A stretch of 64,000 nt of DNA from Periconia sp. R9002 (GCA_023627715.1 JAMAHW010000026.1:372001-436000); one strand, 5' to 3'; shown: positions 46,050 through 58,621, numbered from the stretch's first letter. Program-made: numbers and translations. The notes: generated from the sequence alone by a model not told the origin.

Positions 46050-49000
46050 GGCGGCGGACTACCGAGGGAGGTGGTGCAGCTCGCTGCAAGGCCGAGACGG
46101 GGGAGAAAGCTTTTGAGCGTCGAGGCAGCGCAGATGGGTTGAGGTTGTAGGGGATAAATTAACCAAGGGCGGACGGGAGTGTGGTTGGTGGTTGAGATTG
46201 TGAAGGGGGATGGAGAAAGAGAGAGGGTGAAGCAGGAGAAGGGGGAAAGAATCAAAAGACAGAGCAGCACAGCGCAGAGGGAGGAGGATGGGCCGTGCGG
46301 GTGAGGTAATCCAGGTCGGTCGTGTGGTGGAGTGGAGTGGACGGGCAATGGAAGAGGAGGTTGATGGTGTGTCTCTCCCTATCACTCAGAAACCAGGAAC
46401 TAGCAACTAGGGTGGCTAGTCGAGTAGAGTAAAGTAGACAGGAGAGGAGGCACAGGCCCTGGCAGGAGCTGCGTCACAGGCTCTCGTTAGTATGTATGTA
46501 ATAAGAGAGAGGGAGAGAGAAAAAGGAGCGCAACAACCCCAACGCCGTGCGTTTGCAGCTTTTTGATGCTTGATGCCAAATGGTCGATTGATGGTGGTAA
46601 TTAAATATCATCCATATGTACCTGCCTAGGTATGCTTGCTTATTGTTAAATTTCGTCATGCGCCACAGGGCCAACGGTTGACTCGTTCCTGCCTTCACTT
46701 ATTCTGCATACTAGGTCCCGTCCCTCTGTTTGCATCCATCCCAATCCATTCAACCGCAGTTTGTGGCTACGGTACCAGAGTAGGGCGTTCACGGAGGATA
46801 TTTTGAGTTGCTGACTGCGCGCACAGTAAGACACCACCACCACGATACCCAAATACCACGCCATGTCTCTCCGCGTGTTAACTTCTAGAAGCCCGCCTGT
46901 GTCCGCTGCTGTGCTGGGGCGCCTGGCCTGCTTCATTCCATCGCATAAGAATCTTATCTCTCTGCCCTCGGACTTGCACCCCCTTCCTTCACCGAACAGG
47001 TCAACTTATCGCGCGTCCACAGTCCGTTGCATCTACCTATACACCTATGTATTTTATTTTGCTTTGCCGCCCACTCGCATTACCGTTCATTCCATCCTTC
47101 CATTCCAATCCTCCGACCCACGCGTGACCTCTCCTTTCCTCTCTTCCAGGTAATATCAGCCCTTCTATTAATCAGAGGCGAATCGAAATCGAAATATCTA
47201 CATTACGCACACAACGCGCGCAAGCGCGCGCACACCCATTAACCATCACGCAAACAAAACAGCGGATCCAATACATGGTGATCGGCGCCTCGCATCTCGC
47301 CTCAGGAGGCGAAAACAAAAGAACAACAACAAGCATCGATCAAACAGCCACGACAACAAATAGAAAACAGCCGAACTCCCTCGCCCAAATCCCTTAACAT
47401 TCCTTACCTGTCCTATACGCCCATTATCCATCCATATGTATGAAATGTAAGAATGAATCATCGCAGAGTATCATCCATACGTAAATAACCCCCAACCCAA
47501 CCAATCACACGCACCATCAAACATTCAATACACGTTTTATACATATATACGTACCTACATGTATCCTCCCTCCCACGCCTCCTACACTAGCCTACCACAC
47601 CCACCACCCACTCACCGTCCATCTCTAACCCTCCTTCCCATATTAATTACAGTACACACCTCCCCCCTTTCCCCCCTTAGCCACCTACGTAAGTGTTAGA
47701 AACACACCGTTTTTTTTTTCTTCTTTCCCTCTTCCCGCCTGCCTAACCGTCCCCCCTAACTAACCCCCTCGTTTCGGGCCCTGCATTATGCATACGACTA
47801 AGGTACGGGTAGCGGTAGCTTCCCTCTCTCTAATCCAATCCAATCCAATCGCCTTTGTTTATTCCCATGTGTGTGAGAGGAAGCGATCAATCAATCTCAT
47901 CTCGGTTGTTTTCGTCTCGCTTTTTTTTCTTTTCTTTTTTTAGAGGACATGGGAATGTTGGATGGGTGGGTGGGTAAGTGGGTGGCGAGGAAGAGAGAAT
48001 GGCGTGTTTGTTTGTGTGGGTGTGGCTTTTGAGGCTTTGAGGCTCCCTTTTTTGTGGGATTGTATTTGATTTGATGGGAGTGATGTTGATAGGGGGATTG
48101 GGGAAGAAGGGGGGACGGGATATTCCCGGATCATGTGGTTAATTCTGGATATTGTGCCCAGGTGTTCTCCATCCCTTTTGATTTCTATTCACTTTCAATG
48201 GCGTTCATTGCTAAGAATGGCCTTTTTTTGATACCTGTAGGCTGTCCGTCTGGCCAGTTGATGCCTCAGTCACGTGAAATCCCTCCCCTAAGGACGCCCC
48301 GGGGAAGGGAACATCTAGAGTATTGGGATGCGCAGCGTTACCTTTACACAACATCAACGATGATGAGCCTGATGATGATGGATTGTTACACCACTTGCGT
48401 GATTTTTTTTTGCTGGCTTACGTGTGTTTGCGATTCTAATTGCAAGACTGTATGTAGGTATTGAGCACTTGAGTCAAGTGGCTGCTTGGTGTCGTGGTAC
48501 ATGTGCGTCCGCCCGCATTATATACAAATTTCAGTACCTAATATATGCAAATAGATATGTGTACAGCGAGAATGTAGAATGCAGTGCAGTTTCCTCCAGT
48601 TGTTGTAATAAGGAAATTACCAAACTTGGTGCTCCCGAGACAAAGTTCCACCATGCACACGCACACAGACGCGTATGTACACAAACATCTCTCTCTCTCT
48701 GTATATGTGTGTGTGACATAGGTATCACAAAACTCACCGTCATTTTCATCCGCGAGCATCGCTCACCGTAGGAAATTCTAGAATCGCAATCGAACAAGTG
48801 TCCATTGTCCTGATCCGTCCCCTAGTCCACGTCTCGCGTGTGCCGTCCGTGCTAAAACGCCCGACCCGACCGGGCGACGCGACCTCCCTGTCAGAAATTA
48901 AAATAAAAAAATCTCCGAGAGAGAAAGACAGAAAAGGGACTGGACGACCGTCCGTCCGTCCCATTTTTTTCGCACAATCTCCCGTCTGCCGCGCTCTCGC

Positions 49001-49428
49001 TTGGCAGATTACCGTACCGGGAACGTCCGGACGCGGTCGCCTTGTCCGTATCCTTGGACTTTTTTTGGGGGGGTGAATGCTGATGTATGGTTTTTTTGTA
49101 TGTGAGTGTGATGTTGACGATGGTCGATCGCTGACTGGTATGGTTCACACGATCAACTGCATGTTGGTTTTCAGCCAGCCACTATCCTTTCCCCAGATTC
49201 AGGATCAAGGAAAGGGTCCCGAAACCCACATGGGACTTTTTTCGCAATTCGGCTCCGGAAATGTCATCTTAATAATGCAATTGTAGGGCGCGGACATGTT
49301 GGGCGATTTGCTGACTCGGACACGTGTTACGGAAATGCTTTCGTGGCCTTTTATTTCGCTTGGTAAACCATTCCTTTTTTTACTTTCACCTCCTCTGACA
49401 TGCATTCCGTTCATTAGGGTTAGTTGGT
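46050..49428. other. 3.4-kb intergenic region
   Basis: Between the KNR4 start and the stop of the DUF7580-like gene. It holds the KNR4 promoter and a second copy of a dispersed 32-bp element (47439-47470), plus C/T-rich and T-rich tracts. Open frames are all under about 115 codons and unconvincing. No gene is called. Confidence 0.5.
47439..47470. repeat. Dispersed 32-bp element, copy 2
   Basis: Twenty-one bases identical to 23167-23187, then eight of the following ten or so positions also match (TC, CAGAG, AT). Same orientation as copy 1, 24 kb away. Confidence 0.75.
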
Positions 49429-51329
49429 CTACGGCCCATTCTTGCCCAAAAATTGATACAGCTCGTCCTGCAACGGTAGAACAATGTACTCAACCGCTGC
49501 TTGTAGGAATTCAGGGTCGTTCAAGCTGGCGCCGGGGTCAGAGAAGCAGCGAAGACAGTGGTTTACTGCCGTCGAAAACGCCGCAGAGAGGTTTTCTTGC
49601 TCCTCGTCGGCCCATTCGTATGCCATTGCGCATAGCGACCACGGGTTAGAAGTGAAAGCGCCTCCCGGTTGCTCCAGTTCGCAGTGCTTCTCGACACTGA
49701 TGCCAAAGTAGAGCTCTAGAAGCGCAACGGCCAGCGCGAGCAGGACCGTGTTTTTGTTTTGGAAACTGCGGGTTTTTGAGCCCGCACCGTTGGTTAGGCT
49801 TTTAGATGTTTCGGGCTGCTTTGGTGCTACGTAAGGGTGATCGATGTCCAGGAGGCGATGTCCAGTGCCAGTTCGATAGAACACGATGTCTTTGGTACCC
49901 CATTGATTCGATGGCAACCATGGCGTAGCATTGAGCTGTAATGTACTGCTCGCTAGTGTCAACGCAAGACTATATCGCTCTTTCTTGCTGAGCTTTGCGG
50001 GTCTTCCGTTGACGAGCGGTGGTTGGTTCAGGAGTTCTTCTAGGCTGATAAAATCCGTCGCGACTGGCTCGACACTGACGTTTTGCACTGGATATGCCCC
50101 TCTCAGTTTACTTTGCGTGTCGAACAAGAACCCAATGCACGGCGCTGTCTTGTACAAGCCCTGAATAGATGCGCACAAATCCTTAACCTCCTCCATCAGC
50201 GGCGGTTTGGGGGGTATAGGGTCGTTTGGAGAGTAAGGCGGTGGTGGTTTGTCGCCAAAACTCACGGATTTTGTCATTCGTGGTTTCGCTCCCGGTTGTG
50301 GTTCAAGAAAGCTGCTCTTGTTTTCTTCATCGGCGTCGTCTTCTTCTTCTATGACAATTTCCGCTGCTTGCCAGTTCCAAAGTTGCACACCATGCTCCGG
50401 AGTGCTAAAGAAGGAGAGGTTGAAAGAGGTTTTGGTAGTTGCATTTGCCTTCTTTTTTCCAGAGGCAAAGAGTATACTTCGCTGCTCCAATTGCAAACTC
50501 GTACTGTGAGATGATTTGCAGGAGCATGAAAAGCAGACGGATAGCGTATCGTGCAAGCCTGTGGCGTATTTTTGGATACGCTGCAGGCCGGTCGCGAATG
50601 ATGGCTTGATCGATTTTCGGACAGTCTCGATCTTTTCGCTCTTCTCTGTGAATCGTTCCAGCTCTTTATTGCACTCGTCCAATTCACTCAGAAGAGCTTT
50701 GATGCTCTTTTTAGACATGCCAAACTTGACGCGTTTCCGAAATTCGAATTTGTCGTTGTCTTTCTTGGGGTTGGCGACGATCAAAGCCTCCAGGTCGTTT
50801 CTCGATAACTAAATATATGGGAGGAGCATGTGAGCATGGGCAAGAGGAGAGCGGAAGCCACGCTACAGGCATAGAGGGGTTCGCTCATACCTCGGTAGCA
50901 CGATCTAAGTCCAACTTGGAAGCAATTCTCTTAGTGATTTTTTCAATGTCCGATATAGTATTCTGGTACGCGAAATACGAATCCTGTAATTTCTCTTGTA
51001 GCTTCAGTTCCATCGACTTATCCTTCCAAAGCTCACCGGAGCCCGAGAGCATCTCGGCAAGCTCAAACTCAGTCGTGATGGGTTCGAGGAGAATCCGGAT
51101 TGTCTGCGCATAGTGGACATGCTGGTTTCGAAGTTTTCGGATCAAGGCTGGAAGCTCTTTCTCCCATCGCAAGAAGCTCTTCACTGGATCTAGACCTTCA
51201 TTATATTTTTCAATGCCTTGTATGAGGATCGGTAGGCAGCCCAATATCAAGCCAGCTAGCTCAACACCCGACACTAGAGACTCGATAAGCGCCCGTCGAG
51301 AGCTATGAATTTTGTGGTTTCGACCTACT
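49429..51329 (-). CDS. DUF7580-like fungal protein (HeLo-like N-terminus)
   Basis: A fungal-only family of unknown function whose N-terminal helical region recalls the HeLo-like domains of fungal cell-death and NLR proteins (family assignment from memory). The model is 49429-50808, 50891-51273 and a single base at 51329, giving 587 residues. The N-terminus SGVELAGLILGCLPILIQGI is a hydrophobic helix typical of the family, followed by amphipathic helices to about residue 190. Then come an acidic/Pro linker (EEEDDADEENKSS; PPPPYSPNDPIPPKPP) and a C-terminal alpha-helical domain with RYSLALTLASSTLQLNATPW, LLALAVALLELYFGI and FLQAAVEYIVLPLQDELYQF. The frame has no ATG before SGVE; an upstream in-frame stop intervenes. 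A 55-nt intron (GTAGGT...CTAG) would create ATG as A|TG. It is divergent from the macro-domain gene, about 400 bp away. Confidence 0.8.
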
Positions 51330-51727
51330 GATCACTGCTTATAGGCTCGTTTCCAAGGGTAAGACGTGGTGCCGCCTGGATGCATGAGCCGAAGTCACCT
51401 AGAAGCTGGGGGACCGTAAGCACGGAAAGCCGGATGCGTATGGTGAATGTTGCAGGAAGGCTGTCGTTAACGGTTCCAGCTACTGTCAGCAGGCACGCAC
51501 GAGTGCATATTCAGACTGAACGAGGCAGAGTTTGGGTTTATATGCGCAGCGGGGGATGATGGTGAAGCGTCAGCTCCGCCCCCACCTCAGACGGTTTAGC
51601 GTAGCCGCCTCAGACATCAACCTGGCAACAATCCCACACCCAGCCTGAACACAGCCAAATAGGCTCCAGTCCACGCGGATTCATATTGAATCTTGTCCCC
51701 AGGGCCGTTCACCATGTTGCATCAGCA
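51330..51727. other. Bidirectional promoter region
   Basis: About 400 bp between the outward-reading DUF7580-like gene and the large macro-domain gene; presumably both promoters. A purine/pyrimidine-balanced sequence with no recognised factor site. Confidence 0.5.
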
Positions 51728-54700
51728 ATGTCCGCCATCAGACTAGCTACAGCAGCTAATGTTCGGGAGTTCCAGAACCTTGTGAATGCCCTCTCCACGA
51801 GCGATACGAGTTACACGTTAGACCATGATGCACTCCAAGACGAGATTGGGAGGTTCAGAGTCTGGTGTGGAAATATTGGCGCCCTTCAGAAAGGCCATTC
51901 TAGTTTGGACTATCGACTTCGAGATTCACCTCTGCTCTCCAGCAATGTGTTAAAGTTGCTACAAGAGCTGGAAGATAACATCACAGGAGGTATGGACATT
52001 TACCCTGGAGCATATGATATCTTACTAAATTTACAAGCCTTTCAAATCATCTCTGGTGCACGTTTGCCTTATGAAAAGCAGCAGCAGCAGCCTAGTGACT
52101 CTGATGAAGACGATGACGATGAGTTCTTTAGTGATGAAGAAGAGGAAGATGGCCCAGGAGCACCCAAAACTGAACTCGACATGCGATTCCGGGAAATCAT
52201 GGATGTGATAGATAATCTGTACAAGCTATCTGTCCGGATTCGTCAGCCTACCATACGCTCCAGGTCATTGAAAGCGGCTGCATATGCCCCGAAAGATCCC
52301 GAAACGCTGGTTGACCTTATGGAACAATACGCTGTGTCCGATCTTCAACATATTCAAGAGCTTGTGAGGCATCTCCGCAGACCCAATGTCGAGGACGGCG
52401 ATGTCGAAGATGACAGTGTTTTGACTAGCCGGTTTGCTCGTGCAGTCACGCTTCGCAGGCGCCAGTTCAAGTATTGGAAACGGCATAGGGATAAACTGGC
52501 CGCAGCTACTATCCATGAAGAGCCAGTTATTACCACCCAGCAGACTGAACGACCCCATGCCCTCGATCGTCATGATACACTCCAAGTGCAGCCCGGTGAT
52601 ACCGAGCAGGCAATTGTACGGGATGCACCAAGCCAAAAAACGGGCAGAACCCTGCTATCTGGGACTGAGGCTACTCACTATCACCAAACTTTGGATGATA
52701 TTGTGGATTCCAAATCGGTAACTAGCTATGCTACGACTGTTCGTGATGCGACTGGCCGTTCGATACAGCTACCACCACCACCAAAGGATGCAGATGGACA
52801 GCGAGATTTTGAGTGTCCCATCTGCTACATTATATGTCCCAGTAGATATGCAAATCAACGGGCATGGAAGTAAGTTTGCTTCATATAGATCATCCTTCAG
52901 TCATTAATACGATGCCACAGAACGCATGTACTGCAAGATCTACAGCCCTATGTTTGCACGTACCCAGAGTGCAATACACCCGACCAGCTATTCCAGAGTC
53001 GTCGTCAATGGGTTGAACATGAAACAAGCCATCGAAAGATCTGGCGTTGCCCGGAGCATCCTGGCGCTATCTTCAAAACCTCTGCCGGCTTGAACGATCA
53101 TCTTCGAAAAGAGCATGGCGACAGTATCCCTGAGACTCACTTGGAAAGTATCATCAAAGTTGGAGAAACTTCAACGATAGATGCCCGAGCATGCCCCATC
53201 TGCAAAGCTCCAGAGGAGAGCAGCCACCTTGCTAATCATATTGCCAACCACCTAGAGAGGATGGCTGCTTTTGCACTTCCCACCAACTTCCATGACGATT
53301 CAGACGGTGCAAGCTCGCAAGCATCTAGGGGAGGAACAGAAAGCCAAGACTCCCAGGGCGTAAGCGAAATAACATTTTCCAGTGTCTCGAACGATGTGTC
53401 AGATGATGAAGTGAAAAAGGAACTCAAGCTGGCTGAGAGTTTAGACTCATCATTCCAAGCGAACACGACAGAATCGTTGGATAGCAGCAACTTAGTATCA
53501 TCGAAAGGACAAAACTTGAGTGCGGAGCTTCTGCGTGAAGTCCCAAATGCAACTCAGGACCGGTTAGGAATACTTTTTACACAGAATGACCCACACGCGA
53601 ATGAGACAGCATCTGGTTCAGAATCCGACGATGAAGACGAAATCGAGGATGTTCTGAGCACGATTGATGGGAGAGACACAAAGGCCCCCATGCCTATTCT
53701 CACGTGTTCCCAGCTACCTTCGCTTCGCTCTTTGTACCGTGCCGGACATTCAGCAAAACAGAACGCCATATTCCCCCCAAACGATACCTACAATCAATTG
53801 ATAGCTCTTTACGTTTACGATATTACCCGGCTACATGTTGAAGCCATTGTAAACAGTGCAAATCGTGCTTTGAGTGTATCACGGCCAGAGTTTACCCTCA
53901 ACAGACGCGTACACAAAGCAGCTGGACCTGGTCTCGCACGAGAATGTAAAAATCATGCAAAGATTAAGACTGGCGAAGTAGCCCTGACCCGTGGCTATAA
54001 CCTTCCATGCAGTCGTGTAATTCATGCTGCAAGGCCTAACAATGAGGGCAGAGACAGCGATAAGGAACTGCTTGCTAAGTGTTATCGTAACTCTCTACAG
54101 GTCGCTATGGATCATGGCATTCGGACTATCGCTTTCCCCGCGCTGGGAAGTGGAGGTTGCGGATTCTCGACAGCTTTCGCAGCCCGTGTTGCTGTTGAGG
54201 AAGTACGCACATTTTTGGACTTGAACCCCTCGCACCCGTTCACTTGCATAATTTTCTGTCCCTTTGCACATTCCGATGCCAGTTCTTATTTGCAATTTAT
54301 TCCCGTCTACTTCCCTCCAAGTCCTAGCGACATAGAGGAGGCGATTCCGGGAGATCCAAAGTCGACGAACTCGATGCTAGCCAAGCCTGTCTCTGAAGCT
54401 TGTACTCAAATTGAAGAGGTCATTCAAAAAATAAAGTCTTTCAGAAGGAATATCGCAGCATTTCCTGGAGATGTACTTTTGTATCTTACGAGCATAGTCC
54501 GCGCATTCAACACACTCGAAACCAACCTCGTCGTACCTATCACCGAGTTGATTCAGCCGTCAGCAACAGGACATGCTCGTAAGCAGTTCAAGACTATCTC
54601 GGAAAGGAGATTCGCCGATGTCACCCTGATATGCGCAGTAATGCAGGCTTTTTCTGATGGCATCACAGAAATCATGGAGACAGCCAAGGTGAAAGCGGAG

Positions 54701-57700
54701 TCTGGGGAACATGTACACCAAGCTATCTGGGACAACTACAATAAGGAAATGAAGGCAAGCAATCGTCTTGATGTGGCGGGTCTTCTTGAACTATGTCATG
54801 ACTTTGTGCATTGGCTCAAGATTAGCGTCTCAAAGTAAGAGCTACTGTGATCGTATGGCTTGCATTTGGCTAATGTGCATATAGCGAAATCAGAATGCCA
54901 AATGAAATGGTTAACATTTCGATACGTCTCGAGACCTGGCTTGCAAAAACCACCGGTAGAGAAGAACATGGAATTCGACGGCACTTCGACGAAGTCATGT
55001 ATACGCGAGAATTTCAGCGCGACACAGAGGTTTCTAATCGCGCCCAGGTGGTGAAGCTTCACCAAGTGCCAACCCTAACACGTTTATATCAAACAGGTGA
55101 ATTGAATGCAACAATCTCCGATGAGGGATCGCGGTTCAATGACATAATCTGCTTTATCAATCAGGATATCACAAGGCTCGAAGTAGATGTAATCGTCAAC
55201 TCCACAACGCCAACCTTTTCGGGTTTGGGTAGACTCGACAGCGCTGTGTTTGAAGGAGCTGGTAGTGGAATACTGGAAGAAATCTCAAGTCTCGGCGATT
55301 GTAAAGAAGGCGATGTCATACCCACCGGAGGATATGGATTGCCCGCCAAACATGTTCTGCACGCACTTCCAGCAGAATCATATCGTACCACCAGTAAAGA
55401 CATGCTAAGAGAAATTTACCAGAAGATTCTTCGCCAGGCTGAAGTTTTGAAAGCCACGTCTATCGCTATACCGAGTCTTGGCACTGGGATGCTAAACTGT
55501 ATGCTATACAATATGATTTTAAAAAAGAACAAATTACTAAACACGTTATAGATCCACCCCGAGATTGCGCCCTTTTAGCTATGGAAGAAATCAGACGCTT
55601 TTTGGAACAAAGGAAGCCCGATTGCTCGATTGAAAAGATCGTCTTCTGTGTTTACAGCTCCAGCGACGAGTTCATTTACAAATCGCTTCTCCAAGAGTAT
55701 TTCCCGCCCCGTGTCCTCGGAACACACAATAGATTACCCGGAAAGCATCCCCTTTACCAAGATCAACGTCCTCTAGAAGAACTTGAAGAGAATGCGCTAG
55801 TCAAATTTGAAAGACACGCGGAGACTTGCTTGACATGCATTGAAGTCATGAAAGTGTATATTGAAGGAGGAAACTTGTGCGACGTTGGTTACGGACTCGC
55901 ACAAGTCGTCCTTCTATACTTGAACATGGATTCCAATCAAACGGTTCTATCGACAAAACGAGTGCTAGACCGTAGAGTTCAAGTACACGTACCTCAAGAC
56001 TTTGCTCTCGGTCTCGAGATGCTTACAGCTGTTGAACGGAGTTTCCGTAACCCGGATCGCGACATGCCTTTTGTAAGCACTATGCGCCCGTGGCCAGGAC
56101 TAGCAGAATATCAGCAAGATCCCAATGCCCCTCTTCCAGGTGTCAACATCCATCAGGGTCAAGTGGAAATCCCTGGGGCGCCCGAAAAGTCCTATGCGTT
56201 TGTATGCACATGGTCCGAAGAGGAAGAATACTGGAAAGCCCTTCATCGCCATGCCTGTATAATACACCTCTTCTTGGGAACAATCCACATCCATGAGCCA
56301 GTACTCCAGTCACCTGCGCAAATACCGCTCTTGTCCTTCGAGCTCACGCCCGAGATTTCCATTCAAAAGGCTAATAATAACGAGATTATGATTGAGCATG
56401 TTCGCCTAATCCATGGGTCTGTGGCAGAAACCAGTTCTAGGATTCTTTTCAGATGCGTTAGCTCAAGCTCTTGTGAAATACTTTATCGAATGCTCCAATT
56501 CTCCGCCAAAAGCAATTCAACGTACAACGAGCACCGCGGTGGAGTTGAGGCATCGGGCGTGGAACTTCCAGATGTTCAGCAGCGAAAGATATCAGATGGG
56601 GAAGATGCACCGAACGCGGAGAAACTCAGCAAGGGTAAAGAGAATTTGGACTCTTGGATTGTCCCGGATGAAATGTGGATTTGCGGAGTGTGCCACCAAA
56701 GAGTGGGCCTCGTCTACACTCAATGCCCAGTGTGTGATCATGTGCGGGATGACTCAGACTTTGGACCTGGTCAGATCTATCATACTTCAGTTGAAGATCT
56801 TTCCATTTCAGCATCAGTAGTCTTGAGTCGGCTGCGTAGCCTGGATGAAGGCGACGGTGTGCATTTCTCCGAGCTAACTGCAAAGACGGGTATAACAGAT
56901 GCTCGTTTGAGACAAGCGGTACAGGAGCTCTGGGAACGTGATCTAATACACCCCACACCTCACGTTACTGGAGCGTGGTCTGCTACTGATGTCCGACCGT
57001 TAGGATCTGTTACCGAGACTTTAGGTGCACAGCCGCTAGATGTTGATCAACAAGAAAGCCTACAGGAGAAAGAGACCACAGAATCTGACGAGAATGACAA
57101 CTTGAAACCTGAATCTTTATCGGTGGAAGCCAAACTCGTCCATTTCAGGCTGTCGGAAAACCTTGCTCCGATGAAATTTGATGTTCTACCGCACGATACA
57201 ATTGACTCTATTGTCGCAACAGTAAAATCTTTCTGGGGCTTGTATGACAATAGAAGTATTGATTTTACGGATATCTGGGGTAATGCGGTGATTCCAACCT
57301 ATGAGAATGTTACCCACAACATGCTCGTCTGCATCCGTGTTATTCCCAAGGAGGTCTCGACGCCAAAACCAGAGATCCGCGACCATATCGTGCCCCAAGG
57401 CATGTGGATCTGCAGCATCTGCAACCTGGGGGATCTGATCCCGGTAGCCAATACCAAATGTCCAGTGTGCGACCATATTCGCGACGCAATGGATGTGACT
57501 GCCGACAAAAAGTATTCTGCAATGAGTGTTCGCAATCTATCCAACCTGTCGTACATTATCCTTTCTCGACTGAGAGCCCTTCCGGAACCGACACAGGGAA
57601 TGCACCAAGACACATTGTGTGAGCAATACGGCGTGACTAAAGAGGACGTTCTAAACGTTTTAAACAGACTTCAACTTGTGAGGCTCGTCTACCCGGTTGA

Positions 57701-58621
57701 AGGCGTTGAGGGAGTATGGGCTGCGAAGGAGCAAGGCGAGAAATCACCTGGCCTCGCGAGCCGCTTTCACTCGTACAAACCGCGATCCATCGACCAGCAA
57801 GCCATCAACACCAAGGAAACCTCCGCGGAAAAGAATGAATCCGCAGAGCCATCCTCTCCTCCTCTCCCCGAACTCCCTCCAAAAACAGAGCAGATAGACC
57901 TCCACTCCTACCTCTCCTCAGCCGGCATCGCCACACCCCCCAACCCCGCCAAACCGCGACCTAACTCGCCGGAAAACACCGACGATGTCTACAGCGGGGA
58001 CGAAGCGTACCATGAAAAGGGCAAAGCCGAAATGTCCGAAGAAGAGAAACAACAGATGGCATCTGCAACCATAAAAGTCAAGGAAGCTCTGGGCGATAGC
58101 TTCGAAATCTCAGACACCCAAATCCAGGCCGTTTTATGGAATTACTACTACGACGTGGACAAATCCGTCTCGCACCTTAAAAGTAAGAAAGAGTCTTCTA
58201 CACAGGAACACAGAGAGCTATACTGATCAATCGCACGTTAGACAAATACGCATCCAAGCCGCCGCTAGAACCATCCACACAGCCTTCCAAACAGTCCCCC
58301 GAGCCCGAGCCTAAACCAATCCCAGCCCTCACCAACCTCGCCGACATCAACACGGACGATTACTTCACCTACATCGACGTCCCGGACACCGCAACGCCAC
58401 GCACGCCGTTCGAGAAGAGTACCATGGGCATGAATGTACCGTACACATCGACGTGGACCATGATCGACGGCCGGATCATGGACCCGCGCGCCGTGGCGGA
58501 AGTCACGGACGCGTATGAGGTTAGGGGGGAGACGGAGAGTGTGGTTGTTAAGGAGAGGTTGGGGAGTGCGGTGGTGAGGAGGTTGGCGGAACGGACGGTG
58601 GAGATTCGGAGGGGGGATTAG
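51728..58621 (+). CDS. Giant mosaic protein: C2H2 fingers, two macro domains, duplicated zinc-ribbon/winged-helix module, UBL-like and HBS1-N-like domains
   Basis: No characterised orthologue comes to mind. Five exons (51728-52869, 52921-54834, 54885-55498, 55552-58182, 58242-58621) give 2226 residues; all four junction phases agree. Order: helical fungal N-domain with a Asp/Glu run (122-145); C2H2-type fingers (about 362-490: CPICYIICP, YVCTYPECNTPDQLFQSR, CPICKAPEESSHLANH); acidic linker; macro domain 1 (665-845: VEAIVNSANRAL, FPALGSGGCGFS); helical block (860-1015); macro domain 2 (1100-1276: VDVIVNSTTP, IPSLGTGMLNYP); Cys/His segment (HAETCLTCIEV); PH-like region. Then a zinc ribbon MWICGVCHQR..CPVCDH (1598) with winged helix (1640-1703), a ubiquitin-like segment (1751-1823), a second zinc ribbon (1841) with winged helix (1887-1947), and a HBS1-N-like helix pair (WNYYYDVDKSVSHLKNKY, about 2065-2110). 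51728 is the first ATG in frame. Role proposed: reader of ADP-ribosylated and ubiquitylated targets (inference). Confidence 0.85.

Noticed and set aside
51686..51727. Fourteen-codon upstream extension of the mosaic gene
   Set aside because: It begins with TTG; the first ATG is at 51728.
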